This document shows, one piece after another, positions 11,316 through 23,053 of a stretch of 64,000 bases of DNA. Position 1 is the first letter of the stretch, and every line of letters starts with the position of its first letter. The stretch lies in NCBI GenBank assembly GCA_947095585.1, contig OX352761.1, positions 63,316,882 to 63,380,881 of the forward strand, in the 5' to 3' direction. The notes under the pieces are model-generated. The model worked only from the letters and a program-made list of their open reading frames with translations. It searched no databases and was not told where the DNA came from. The translations under genes were made by a program, and so were the position numbers. This stretch comes from Nephrocerus scutellatus (lineage: Eukaryota; Arthropoda; Insecta; Diptera; Pipunculidae).

Positions 11316-11345
11316 TTAGAAAATTTACAAAAAAAAATTTAATTT
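9956..11345 (+). mobile_element. Two Helitron-like 5' segments (9956 and 10958)
   Basis: Both begin TCTCTATATTAACTTCGCGT after a T-rich flank and continue with the family body (cacacatgtgtatctccgat, then tccatacaaatattt). The body has about 110-bp subrepeats. The same start occurs at 634, 18795 and 37931. No convincing CTAG hairpin end is found nearby, so these look 3'-truncated. The copy at 10958 is a product of the 1002-bp duplication. Confidence 0.45.
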
Positions 11346-11660
11346 TTATGGGCTGTTTTTTTTGTTTTAATAAAATAAGTGTAAAGGAATTAGCTAGTAG
11401 AGCACGTGATAACTGCAGCCTTGCAAATTTCGCGCTGTGACTAGCGTTTTGTAATCATGTGTGTTTCTTCGTTTTAAATGAAGAACAGTTAACTATGCTG
11501 CTTTTTATATACCCATGGGTTTAAGTCCATTTACATTGTCATCGGACAACATAAAAAACAAAGAGAAAACCCCGCAAACGAAACCTATGATACAATTTTG
11601 AAAATTTGGTTTTACATTATCATCGATATATTTAGTGATACAGCTTATCAAACCCAAGCA
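11346..11660. other. Non-coding spacer
   Basis: AT-rich sequence with no recognisable gene, TIR or tandem repeat. It begins with the 'tttttatgggctgtttt' motif shared with repeat bodies at 19150 and 39120. Confidence 0.4.
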
Positions 11661-12180
11661 CAGTTCAACCAATGCGGAATTTAATTTCATTTGGCTCAAC
11701 GTCAAAGTGCTTAAGCATAACATTCACTACTACTTTATTTACAGAAGCCCTAATATAGACAGTAAATAAATTCGCAATGATTTAGATGAACTGTCTGGTA
11801 CTCTAGTATCACTTGATGCACATCCTCATTGAAATCGTATACAAGTTTAGTTGGCTTCGACATTCAGGCTTGACAACACCACATTTGCGTTAGTTTCTGA
11901 TTTAAACAATCTCACTTAGCTTGTGAATGAGCCCACTAGAATCCTCGACATTGCAAGTCATAATAATATTACCCTTGACTTATTTCTTAACTCTCATCCT
12001 AATAAGTACATCATCAGTTTATCATCGCCTCTAGGCTCTTCATACCATTGTGAAGTATCAACTAATTTCTTGTTGTTGAACCACGCAGTTGAAGAGAAAA
12101 CTTTCAAAAGAAAAGTATGGCTACACAAGAAAGCCGACTGGGATGACCAAACAATTTACAATTTTTGGTAAGCCTCTCGG
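11661..12180 (+). pseudogene. CR1/L2-like LINE, endonuclease fragment
   Basis: Degenerate plus-strand translation matches the endonuclease fragments at 45360-45590 and 43990-44330 (LVNEPTRILDIASHNN, then LDLFLNSHPNKYIISLSS, then SSYHCEVSTNF). Several stops and frameshifts are present. Endonuclease motif GDFN is no longer intact. It is an old fragment of the LINE family seen repeatedly in this window. Confidence 0.65.
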
Positions 12181-12428
12181 CTCGCTGATTGTTCGTGACT
12201 CTTTCGTTTGTAAGGCCTGGTACTACAAGCGATTCCGTTGCGATTTCCTGTTGAGCTGTTGGCTTTAAAAAAAAGTTCATCTTATTATTGTTATTTTTAA
12301 TTGTTTTTATTTTAATTTTTGTTTTAAATTATATAACATACTGTTTCGTATATTTTCCGATTTCGGTTTTTTTACTTTGTGAAATGAATTCTTATTTTGA
12401 AATTCATTTCATAAATATTCGCGGCTTT
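12181..12428. other. AT-rich spacer
   Basis: No gene seen. It contains a small hairpin (aatgaatt...aattcatt around 12383-12410) and T-rich runs, and ends at the 3' tail of the RTE fragment. Confidence 0.4.
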
Positions 12429-12866
12429 CATCATCATCTTTGGCTCTACAACCGGGATCCGGTCCTGGCCTCCCGCAAAAAGTCTCTCCTCCGGTCCCGA
12501 TTTTGAGCTAATGTCATCCAGTTTGGCATCCCTAAACTCTGGGCGTCCGGTTCTACGCCATCCTTCCAACGTAGGCTTGGCCGGCCTCGCTGTCGTGTTC
12601 CATAAATCTTACCGCAACTACTTTCCGAGCAGGATCCTCTTCGCTCATGCGAGCTAGGTGTCCTGCCCACCGGAGCCTACCGAGCTTAATTTTCTTCACG
12701 ATGTCGACATCGCGATAACGCTCGTAGATCTCATCATTATAGAGTCTCCGGAATCGTCCTTCCTCACATACGGGGCCAACAATTCTCCGTAAGACTTTTG
12801 TCTCGAACGCGGCTAAGAGGTCAGAATGCTTTTTGCTAAGCACCCAAGTCTCGGATCCATATGTAC
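12429..12866 (-). mobile_element. 5'-truncated RTE element, 3' end only
   Basis: The minus-strand sequence is homologous to the last 440 bp of the RTE copy at 28105-31306. It encodes the C-terminal region (TWVLSKKHSDLLAAF, RIVGPVCEEGRFRRLYND, GTRQRGRPSLRWKDG) with one frameshift. The 3' tail is an ATG-repeat (catcatcatc on the plus strand at 12429). It is a typical 5'-truncated copy, with the break at the 'atatgta' near 12866. Confidence 0.8.
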
Positions 12867-13608
12867 CCAAGTAACAATTTCAAGCAAACTATTCTCTGAA
12901 TTTGCGAAAAGTAGTTGCCTAATAGCAAAATTTGCGAAATTCTGAGAGCTGTTATTTAGAAAAACAGTAGGTATTCCGAAGAAAGTGGAGGTCGAAATCC
13001 TTCTGATCAGCTTCTTAGACGCAATAAATATGCAACTAAGCAAAATAGTTTGCTAACGCTGTATTTTGCGTAATTGCTGAATCAGAGAAAAATTTGTTAA
13101 GGTTTTTCAAAAAATCAGAGAAAAGTTAGCTAAATTTTTTTTCGAGAAATCAGAGAAAACTTTGCTTAAATTTATTCAAAAAATCATAGAAAATTTAGCT
13201 AATTTCTTTTTGAGAAATCGTTAAGACTCTTTTTTAGCAAAACAGTAGGTATTCCGAAGAATGTGGAGGTCGAAATCCTTCTGATTAGCTTCTTAGAAGC
13301 AATAAATATGCAACTAAGCAAAATAGTTTGCTAACGCTGTATTTAATGTAATTGCTGAATCAGAGAAAAATTTGCTTAGAGTTTTCAAAAAATTAAAGAA
13401 AAGTTTGCTAAATTTTTTTCGAGAAATCAGATAAAACTTTGCTTAATTTTTTTCGAAAAATCAGAGAAAATTTTGCTATTTTTTTTTTTTGAGAAATCGT
13501 TAAGACTTTTTTTTAGCAAAACAGTAGGTGTTCAGAAGAAAGTAGAGGTCGAAAACCTTCTGATCAGCTTCTTAGGAGCAATAAATATTCAACTTAGCAA
13601 ATTAGTTT
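12867..13608. repeat. Second satellite-like block, about 278-bp period, left part
   Basis: Core motifs such as 'caaaatagtttgctaacgct' recur at 13041, 13319 and (changed) 13597, spacing about 278 bp. Each unit also repeats 'aaaacagtaggtattccgaa' and several 'aatcagagaaaa' submotifs. It is related to but distinct from the 150-bp array. The right part continues at 16649 after the RTE insertion. Confidence 0.7.
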
Positions 13609-13639
13609 CTTTCTTCTTTATATCCTGTATCCCCTAATG

Positions 13640-15744
13640 GGTCCTAGGGCCTCTACTACGCCTACGCGCCATCGCGTGCGGTTCCTGGCAATGAGCTTCA
13701 GCTCTCTCCAACTCTTCCCCAATTGCCGTGCCTCCTCCTCAACTGTTCTGCGCCATGTATTTCTCGGACGACCCGTTCTTCTACCATCCTAAGATAACGG
13801 ATTCCATTGCATTGCGTAGTTTGCTATGGAACTGTCGCCTTTTCGGAGTGTATGACCAATCCACTGCCACTTCCGTCGTTGGATGGTTGTGCCTAATGGT
13901 TCCTGACCCGTTCTCTGATAAAGATGTTCGTTAGAGATACGGTTAGGCCAGAAAACCCTTAAGATGTTCCGTAGGCACCTATTTACAAATGTTTGTAATC
14001 TTTTTGTGATAGTAGCGGTCACCTTCCAAGTGCTGCACCCATACAACAGCACAGATTCAACATTTGAGCGGAACAGTCGCAGCTTGGTGTTTAAGCTGAT
14101 CGCATTTCTTCGCCATATCATGGACATCATTCCAAACACCGATTTTGCTTTGCCGATTCGGTTGGCAATGTCCTGTTCGGTTCCACCTGCGGTCGAGACA
14201 ATACTCCCAAGATATTGGAAACTCTCTACTCTCTCTACCGGTTGTCCAGCAATGTTAACATGAGTAACTGAGTTAGTGCCGAGGTTGATGATTTTGGTTT
14301 TGGCAGTATTAATCTTCAAACCCGCAACATTTGCCTCATAGGTTGCTTTATTAATAGCTATTAGTTTATCGGGTATACCTCTCCTGCGCAAGGCGAGCCA
14401 GATAAACTGTCTGTTGACACTGTCAAACGCCTTCTCAAAATCGATGAACAGCAGGTGCAGTGGTGACCGGAATTCAACGCACTGTTCAATAATGATCCGC
14501 AGGGTGTTTATGTGGTCTACACAGGAGGATCCAGTGCGGAAACCTGCTTGTTCGGCATCGAGTGTATCTTCCAGATGTTCCTTAATACGTTCAAGTACTA
14601 CTTTGGCTATTACTTTTGCAACTGCAGGGAGAACGCAAATGCCTCTCCAGTTTTCGCACTCCATAAGACTACCTTTTTTAGGGAGCTTGACAATCATTCC
14701 CTTCTTCCACTCTTCGGGGAAACTTTCTACCTCCCAAGCTCTCTCTACAAGAGGATATAAAAGCTCTGCTGATGTCGTTGGAGCTGCACGCAGAAGCTCT
14801 GCGGGTATACCATCTAGTCCTACCGACTTGTTGTTCTTTAGTGCGTTAATCGCGGTAGCGATCTCGTCTTTACTGGGAGTTGAGGTGCGAATTCGGGAAA
14901 TTGTTACTTCCGGCATTTCCGTTTGATTTAGGGGCATATCGTTAGCAAATACACGGTTAAGGACCGTAGAGAAATGCTCCTTCCATCGCTTGAGCTGATC
15001 CTCATCTGAAACGAGTACGGTACCATCTAGGCCTTTCACCGGATGTTGGCTAGAGCTGTGACCACCTGTCAGCTCTTTGGTGATTCTGTAAACGGTTCTG
15101 CTATCGCACCGGCTCGCTGCTTCCTCTGCTTCTGAGGCCAGGTTGTTAATATAATTACGCTTGTCACGCCTTACACTACGCTGCACTTCTCTCATTTTTC
15201 TTCGATACATGGACTCTAGCTCGCTCCTCGCTGCTGCTGGGATATCTACAATACGAGCTTTAAGTAGTTTACGTTCTTCAATCCGCCTCCAGGTATCTTC
15301 GGTAAGCCACGTGCTGTGTCTTGCCTGGCTTCTACCAACAATACTTTCCGCTCCAGATGTGAAAACATTTTTCACAGCCTTCCAATGTTCCTGGATGGTT
15401 GTCGGCAGTGAGCTGCTGATTGCTTCCACTCCTTGCGATAAATGATCCCTTAATTGTTGGCGTACTGAGGGAATCTTTAGCCGGTCGATGTTATACCTAG
15501 GCATTCGGATGATATTGCGGATTCTATGAACTGATGCAGTACGTAACTGGACAGTAGCTACCATAAGGTGATGATCACGTACCATACCCATGTCGGCTCC
15601 TCGTCTGTTTCGGACGTCTAACAGACAGCTCCTAAAACGTCTGCTGATCGCCACATGTTCCACATGGTCGATACTGGTACTGGTTGGATGATGATTGCCT
15701 GTCAGTTGACACCCAGCTGACCTTGTGGCAAGTCTTATGCTCAA
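13640..15744 (-). pseudogene. RTE reverse transcriptase with in-frame loss of the active site
   Basis: A 651-codon open frame (15744-13789) continues after a frameshift to about 13640 (RGRP/RPRNTWRRTVEEEARQ-type tail). RT motifs present are VGLDGIPAELL, WRGICVLPAVAKV, AEQAGFRTGSSCVDHI and LLFIDFEKAFDSV (first catalytic D). After RRRGIPDKLIAI the chain jumps to KATYEANVAGLKINTAKTK. The roughly 100 residues that normally hold QG...LSP and F/YADD are missing, yet the frame is kept. The thumb and C-terminus (ESVLLYGCSTW) follow. It cannot polymerise. Confidence 0.85.
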
Positions 15745-16432
15745 ACATGGTGCCTCCTATAACAAGGTTGTTGGTGTTGCAGAAATCAACAAATCTTTCA
15801 CCATTGTCATTTCGTTCGCCGAGGCCGTGCTTCCCAATCACATGCTTGAGTCCGTCATTGTCGTTGCCAACCTTGGCATTCAAATCCCCCATCACGATGA
15901 CGATATCTCCGTTCGGCGTTGCGTTGAATACAGCGTTTAGTTGATTGTAGAAGTTGTCCTTTTCATCCTCAGTCGAGGGATTCGTTGGGGCGTAGCACTG
16001 TATGATCGTGACGCGCCGTACTCTAGTCCGAAATCTGACCGATATGATCCTATCACTATGCGGGTGCCAGGAAATTAGGCCTCTACGTGCTGTTGGCGTT
16101 AGCAGCAGACCCACTCCAGATTCACGGGTACTGCCGGAGGGTTTGCCAGAGTAGAGTAGCACAGTGTTACACGTTGGGGATTGGTACTCTCCCGCGTCGA
16201 ACCATCTTACTTCACTCACTCCCAGTATGTCCAAATTATATCGAAGAAACTCACGTTCCAGTTGAAGAAATCTGGCATTATGAGGTCCTTCACTCCCAGA
16301 GTCAAGGAGCGTCCTCACATTCCAGAAACCAATCTTAGTCCGGGTACAATAGCCAAAAGTCGTCATTATTCGATCATTACTTATCCGAGGCGTTGTGTCA
16401 GTTTCAGTAGCGGGTATTTTTCGGTACCGCAT
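15632..16432 (-). pseudogene. RTE endonuclease domain
   Basis: The N-terminal part of the single RTE polyprotein. Apurinic-type endonuclease motifs are visible: FWNVRTLLD, LDILGVSEVRW (catalytic E), YAPTNPSTEDEKDNFYNQL and VMGDLNAKVGND (catalytic D, N). A short insertion or frameshift near 15700 separates it from the continuation (SIDHVEHVAISRRF, RNRRGADMGMVRDHHL), where the last motif, normally SDHHL, reads RDHHL. It would nick target DNA to prime reverse transcription, but the frame break and the altered SDH motif argue against activity. Confidence 0.85.
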
Positions 16433-16648
16433 GGTGCTAGCCCACGTTACCTAGACTAGAAACGCTAGACCGTTCGCACTTCTTCGCAGTTTTAGCCTAC
16501 ATGTATAAGGATTTATACACATAGTTGCCCGGGGACCACCACGAGGAGGTAGAGCAAGCACTACATCACGAACTTGATTGTTACGCTACTGGCCCAAACC
16601 AAGTTTTGAGCAGTCAGTAGTTTCCCGATCAATCGCAATGCAGATGCG

Positions 16649-17200
16649 TTAGTTTGCTAACGCTATATTTTGCGTAATTGCTAAATCAGAGAAAAATTGG
16701 TTTAAATTTTTCAAAAATCATGAGTCCCTACTCTTTTTTTTTAGCAAAACAGAAGAAATTCAGAAGATAGTGGAGATAGAAACCATTCTAATTAGTTAAT
16801 TAAATACAATAAATTAGCAATTAAGCAAACTAGTTTGCTAACACTGTATTTTGCTTAATCGCTGTGTCAGAGAAAAATCAGAGAAAAATTCGCTTAAATT
16901 TCTCGAAAAGTCAGCGCAAAATTTGCTAGAATAATCAGAAAAAGGTTTGCTTACTTTTCGAAAAATCATCTTTTTTTTCGCAAAACAGAAGAAATTCAGA
17001 ACATAGTGGAGATATAATAAACCCTGATCAGCTTCGTAGAAGCAGCAAATTTGCAACTAAGCAAATAAGTTTGCTATCGCTATATTTTGCGTAATCGCTG
17101 AATCATGGAAAAATCAGAGAAAATTTTGCTTACATTTTTCGAGAAATCAGAGAAAATTTTGCTAAATTTTTCGAAAAATTAGAACAAAAAAAATTTAAAT
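16649..17200. repeat. Second satellite-like block, right part
   Basis: Continuation of the block at 12867. The core 'tagtttgctaacgctatatt' recurs at about 16650, 16830 and 17060 with uneven spacing (180-230 bp) and the same 'aatcagagaaaaat' submotifs. It is followed at 17200-17289 by T-rich sequence and a TTG microsatellite. Confidence 0.65.
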
Positions 17201-17289
17201 TTTTAATTTATTTAATTTTTGTATATTTTTTTCTTTGTTGTTGTTCTTGTTGTTGTTTCTTGTTGTTGTTGTTATTGTTGTTGTTATTA

Positions 17290-17760
17290 TTTGTTTTTTT
17301 AAGCAAACTATTTTGCTCTTAGTCAGAGCTGAAATTAAGCAAAACATTCAGACTAAATTAAAATTTTCAAACATTCTGAATTTTAGCAAAAGCGAGTGGC
17401 AAAATCAGAACAATTTTTGCCTATATTTTTGCTATTTTTCAGCGTTTTTTAAGCAAACTATTTTGCTCTGATTCAGAGCTGAAATTAAGCAAAATGTTCG
17501 GACTAATTTTAATATTTCAAACATTCTGAATTTCAGTAGACCGAGTTGCAAAAAAAGAGCTGATTTTGCTAATTTTTTTGCTATTTAAATGCAGCGTTTT
17601 TGAGTAAACTACTTTGCTATGAATCAGAGCTGAAATAAAGCAAAACGTTTAGACTAAATTAAGTTTTCAGACATTCTGAGTTTAAGCATAGCGAGTTGCA
17701 AAATCAGAGCTAATTTTCCCAATATTTTCGCTATTTCTAGGTAGCATTTATGACCAAATT
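17290..17760 (-). repeat. Inverted 150-bp satellite monomers
   Basis: About three monomers in reverse orientation ('aagcaaactattttgctctg', 'attcagagctgaaattaag'). They face the forward array at 20307-21960 across the body at 17761-20306, giving a foldback-like layout. Confidence 0.75.
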
Positions 17761-18078
17761 ACTCGTTTTTGCAATTTTCAAATTTCCAATTTTTTTATAA
17801 TCAAAAAATCTACAAATTTCAAGTTTTTATGAATTTTTCAGAATTTTAAATTATAGCTACCTAAAATACACGCCTTTTTCATTTTTAAAGAAAACAAGAA
17901 CCGTCATATTTTGGAAGCAGTCGGACAGATTGTTCAGGGGGCTCCCATACAAATATGGATAATGAGATACCGACTTGATTATTTCAGTTAAATTAAACTC
18001 GCGCTCAGCTTACGAAAAACTTAGTGCCATCTTCTGGCCACGATAAAATGCCTTCTTATTCCCACCCACTTGGCACAG
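17761..18078. other. Spacer with motifs shared with 2894-3100
   Basis: AT-rich and non-coding. 'ttttggaagcagtcggacag' and 'gggggctcccatacaaat' echo the Helitron-like repeat bodies. Confidence 0.45.
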
Positions 18079-20306
18079 CATAAGATTTCTGTCGAAATTG
18101 GCTTCTTTAGTTTATACAACTTTGTACATCTTGAAACTTTAATGCTTAAATTATTAATTAATGCTTTAAAACAAGGAGAAGTCATTGCATTAATTATACA
18201 TATTTTCTTAAATTTATGATTTTTAATTTTTGATTCCATCAAATATTGCAGATTAGGATTTTTTTGCAAATTTGGCTGCTACTTTACCAAAGTAAAGAAT
18301 AAGAAACAATGAGCTGTAAAATGAACTAGTTATACTACTTGGACACATGCGAAAAAAATTTCAATGTTGTTTTATGTTCCACGTAAAAATAAAGTAAATG
18401 CTAATAATAATAAGATTTATTAATTTATTAATTAATAATTTCTTGATTACTATGGTTTAATATTATAATTTCATCATTATATGTGAATATATTAATATTG
18501 TAATAGAGAAATATTTTAGAAACCTCATTTCAGCTTGTTGCGTTTTAATGACAGATTTTATAAAAATTTCATGTATACATTTTTCTTTAAAATATCGGTT
18601 ATACAAATCTTACTTGCAAACTCACACCTTCCCTATTTCCTGTTACGTAAATAAAACTGATTTACCATACTAGAAAATAAATAATAAATAAAAAAATCTT
18701 AAATTTATTATCATATCATTTGCTGATAATCAAATTTTCAAATGTTCTGTTATTAGCGATGGGTCTTTTCCAAAGTTCAATCTTTTTTAAATTTTCTATA
18801 TTAACTTCGCGTGCCCGTGTGTTTGTTTGTTTGTTCGTATGTTGGTTTGTTTGTTTGTCGTGGAATCTTACGATCAATTTTTAACCCACCTCCCAAAGTC
18901 CGATTTCATTGTAACTTTGCACACACGCATATCTCCGATGACAACACTTTCTATTAAAATTTGGAGCCCCTCGGGTCCCGGGGTTGGGGGGCTCCCATAC
19001 AAATATTTATTACAATAAGGATGGAATATTTGGCAAGTAATCGGGCTTCGGAGTCCAATTTACCAGATTTTTTCCCAAATTAACCCGGTTAAAATTTTTC
19101 GCATTTGTGTATCTCCTTTTAGAGAATTTACATGAAAAATTTAAATTTTTATGGGTTGTTTTTTTTCAAACTTTTATTTAAATTAACTTGACCCCTCAAC
19201 TTCTTTGAGGTACTTTTCAACCAACTTTCAAGCAACCTAGAGAGCTAATTTTTTTGAGCAACTCAGTGCCATGGGCCTTTTCAGAGATCCCGCTTTTGGC
19301 GCATGTGGCACGAGTGGTATGTGGAAAAGAGATTTTTTCAACTTTTTAAGGACCTTTTTAACAAACTTCCACAAATGCTAGAGAGTTGAAATTTTGTGAG
19401 TAGCTTAGCCTCGTAAGGCGTTTCGAAGATCCCGCGTGTGAACACATGTCATCAGTCTCCTCTGGCGCGTGTGATTCGTGCAATTGTAGTTGTTTCGGCT
19501 TCTCTGAAGTCATTTTTATCCAACTATAGAGTTAAAGTTTTGTGCGCGTCTGAAACGTGTGGCGCGAGTGTCGGTGTATACATAAACATTTGTACTAGAA
19601 AAAAGATTTGTTTTTACATTTACCTGTTTTCTTTTGTTTTTTATTTGACATGAAAATCTGTCACCGATTGCCCGTTTGGCTGTCAAGTTTTCCATTTGCC
19701 AAAAAAAAAGATCTATATATTTCGGCAGATTTATACTTTTTTTATTACCACCAACAATAGGTTTATTTGCTTGGCAATTTGCTTGAAATTTTTTATGTTG
19801 CGAAAATGAACATATGAACATATGAAACTGTAAAAAATGCAAACAAACCCAAATCAATTTTGGTGTTCTATTTGCTGCGACAACAAGTCGACCAACGACA
19901 GATGTCACACTGCAAATGAAACCCAACATTTATTTGCAAATCATAATCAAATAATTTTCCCTCTTGTACCAAAAAATCTACTTTAGTACGTCCGTTTTAC
20001 TTTTTGTTACTTTGTGTGAATAAAAAAAACGTTTTAATTTTATTAACGCATTAATTTCTAATCATCGTCAAATTGTTTCTTCTTTCATTTTCTTTATTAT
20101 TTGCGAATAAATTAATGCCATTTTCTGGGTGCCACATTTTTTGATGTACATCAAAAATTGCGTATTAAGAATATTTTCAAAAATTTCAAGATGGCTGTTT
20201 CTTAACAAATTTAAACAATGAGGAACAATGAGATAGCTAGTTGAAAATTATTTAGTTGTACTATTTGGACACATGCGAAAAAATTTTAATGTTGTGTTGC
20301 TTTATT
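18079..20306. repeat. Dispersed repeat block, copy 2
   Basis: Homologous to 1-1985 in the same orientation (starts 'gcataagatttctgtcgaaa'). It includes a Helitron-like 5' motif at 18795 and the 125-bp subrepeats at 19190-19500. It is slightly longer than copy 1 because of indels near 18140 and 18960. No protein-coding content. Confidence 0.75.
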
Positions 20307-21960
20307 TCCGCTCTGATTCAATGCAAAATAGTTTGCTTAGAAAACGCTGAAAAATAGCAAAAATATTGGCAAAAATTGCTCTGATTTTGCAACTCTCTTT
20401 TGCTAAAATTCAGAATGTTTGAAAATTTTTATTTAGTCTGAACGTGTTGCCTAATTTCAGCTCTGAATCAGAGCAAAATAGTTTGCTTAGAAAACGCTGA
20501 AAAATAGCAAAAATATTGGCAAAAATTGTTCTGATTTTGCAACCGGCTTTTGCTAAAATTCAGAATGTTTGAAAATTTTTATTTGGTCTGAATCTGTTGC
20601 CTAATTTCAGTTCCGAATCAGAGCAACATAGTTTGCTTAAAAAACGCTGAAAAATAGCAAAAATATTGGCAAAAATTGTTCTGATTCTGCAACCCGCTTT
20701 TGCTAAAATTCAGAATGTTTGAAAATTTTTATTTGGTCTGAATGTGTTGCCTAATTTCAGCTCTTAATCAGAGCAAAATAGTTTGCTTAAAAAACGCTGA
20801 AAAATAGCAAAAATATTGGCAAAAATTGTTCTGATTTTGCAACCTGCTTTTGCAATCAGAGCAAAATAGTTTGCTTTAAAATCGCTGAAAAATAGCAAAA
20901 ATATTGGCAAAAATTGTTCTGATTTTGCAACCCGCTTTTGCTAAAATTCAGAATGTTTGAAAATTTTTATTTGGTCTGAATGTGTTGCCTAATTTCAGTT
21001 CTGAATCAGAGCAAAATAGTTTGCTTAAAAAACGCTGAAAAATAGCAAAAATATTGGCAAAAATTGTTCTGATTTTGCAACCCGCTTTTGCTAAAATTCA
21101 GAATGTTTGAAAATTTTTGTTTAGTCTGAACGTGTTGCCTAATTTCAGTTCTGAATCAGAGCAAAATAGTTTGCTTAAAAAACGCTGAAAAATAGCAAAA
21201 ATATTGGCAAAAATTGTTCTGATTTTGCAACCCGCTTTTGCTAAAATTCAGAATGTTTGAAAATTTTTATTTAGTCTGAACGTGTTGCCTAATTTCAGCT
21301 CTGAATCAGAGCAAAATAGTTTGCTTAAAAAACGCTGAAAAATAGCAAAAATATTGGCAAAAATTGTTCTGATTTTGCAACCCGCTTTTGCTAAAATTCA
21401 GAATGTTTGAAAATTTTTATTTAGTCTGAACGTGTTGCCTAATTTCAGCTCTGAATCAGAGCAAAATAGTTTGCTTAAAAAACGCTGAAAAATAGCAAAA
21501 ATATTGGCAAAAATTGTTCTGATTTTGCAACCCGCTTTTGCTAAAATTCAGAATGTTTGAAAATTTTTATTTAGTCTTGCCTAATTTCAGCTCTGAATCA
21601 GAGCAAAAAAGTTTGCTTAAAAACGATGCAAAATAGCAAAAATATTAGCAAAAATTGTTCTGATTTTGCAACCGTCTTTTTCGAAAAGTCAGAATGTTTG
21701 AAAATTTTTATTTAGTCTGAACGTGTTGCCTAATTTCAGCTCTGAATCAGAGCAAAAAAGTTTGCTTAAAAACGATGCAAAATAGCAAAAATATTAGCAA
21801 AAATTGTTCTGATTTTGTAACCGTCTTTTTCGAAAAGTCAGAATGTTTGAAAATTTTTATTTAGTCTGAACGTGTTGCCTAATTTCAGCTCTGAATCAGA
21901 GCAAAATAGTTTGCTTAAAAAACGCTGAAAAATAGCAAAAATATTGGCAAAAATTGTTCT
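20307..21960 (+). repeat. 150-bp satellite-like tandem array, copy 2 (about 11 monomers)
   Basis: The period is 150 bp over much of the array: 'gcaaaatagt' falls at 21161, 21311 and 21461. Monomers are very similar, with one short monomer near 20850 and a divergent pair at 21600-21840 ('gtcttttt cgaaaagtcag'). Most carry GCTCTGAATCAGAGC or a variant of it. The array stops abruptly at 'aaaaattgttct' where LINE sequence begins. Confidence 0.85.
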
Positions 21961-23053
21961 CGTGTCGACTGTTTGGTTCCGCATCGAGGGGTTGTTCTCT
22001 TTATTAGAGATGATATCCGTTTTATTGTTCCTTAATTTAATGTTCCGAACTGTAATCCCTTGATCAATACGATATGGATGAAATTATAGTTCCCTTTATC
22101 GTAGTCCTAATTTGTCACTTGATGACACTATTATTGAATTTGATTATCTATCGGAAACTATTGACAAGATTTACCAACCCTCACCAACTTCAGAATTGGT
22201 AGTCTTGGGCGATTTTAATGTCCATAATGATTCTTGATTATTCGAATGGTAGAGATCGATAAGGTGAATCCGTAGAACTATTTTCAAATATCAATCTTCT
22301 AACCCAACTCGTCGATAAGCCAACTAGATATCCCGATACAACTGGTCAATCACCTTCCCTATTAGATTTATTTCTAACTTCTATGACAGATAAATATTCA
22401 ATTGATTTATCTGCTCCATAAGGTCCTTCCGGACCACGCTCTGGTGTTAGCCAAATTTTCAATAACCCCAGCCCTTGTTGAGGCTACTCGTAAAAGGCTA
22501 CTCTGCCACAGTGCTAACTGGGAGGTCCTGAATCAATTTTATAGCTCATTTGATTGTTCAACCTGCTTTTCCAACAATAATGCTGATGAAGCATCTCAAC
22601 TGATCACGTCAACCCTTCTGTTAGGAATAAAAAATTTCATTCCTTCCTCTTTTAAGAAAAGCAATATTCGTAAGAATAAGTGGTTTAATGATAACTGCAG
22701 GTCAGCAGTCGCGAGTAAAAAAACAGCCCATTTGGACTACGTTAATTGCCCATTCGTAGAAAACCTTGTTAGGTTTAGAATAGCCAGAAATAGAGCTAAC
22801 GCTATAATTAACAGGTCCAAAATAATAAATGACCAAAAGATTCGAGATAGGATGCGGAAAATTTTTGATTCAGATTCAAACATTAGAAGCTTTGGTCGTT
22901 TGCAGCCATGGTTAAAAACTTTGCAGAAAAGACTTCTTCTGTTCCTTCTTTATTCCATAATGGTATTCTTTATAAAACTGATATTCAGAAAATTTGGTAA
23001 AAGCTAATATTCAACCCGTCCCGAAAAAAGGTGATAAATCTGCACCTACTAAT
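21961..23053 (+). mobile_element. CR1/L2-like LINE, 5' portion (endonuclease and linker)
   Basis: The degenerate endonuclease shows VVLGDFNVHN and SPSLLDLFLTS. From 22402 a 201-codon frame covers the endonuclease-RT linker (NKWFNDNCRSAVASKKTAHL, RIARNRANAIINRSK). The RT then begins, in another frame, with ANIQPVPKKGDKSAPTN and stops at 23053, where the inverted LINE starts. It matches the minus-strand copies at 45657-47510 and 54955-56808. Several stops are present. Confidence 0.75.

Larger units (their letters stand above)
13609..16648 (-). mobile_element. RTE-group LINE inserted in the satellite block
   Basis: A 3.04-kb minus-strand element with 7-bp flanking duplication TTAGTTT (13602-13608 and 16649-16655). 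It encodes an endonuclease and an RT with a large internal deletion. Its 3' end faces left (tttatatcctgtatcc). It is a different family from the copies at 28105, 32435 and 60201. Confidence 0.8.

Noticed and set aside
14414..14926. 170-codon plus-strand frame
   Set aside because: Antisense to the RTE reverse transcriptase, which explains the openness. No independent motif.
20307..21960. CRISPR-like regular array
   Set aside because: The whole 150-bp unit is repeated, with no variable spacers, and the DNA is clearly eukaryotic. The same applies to the 35-bp arrays at 59501-59769.
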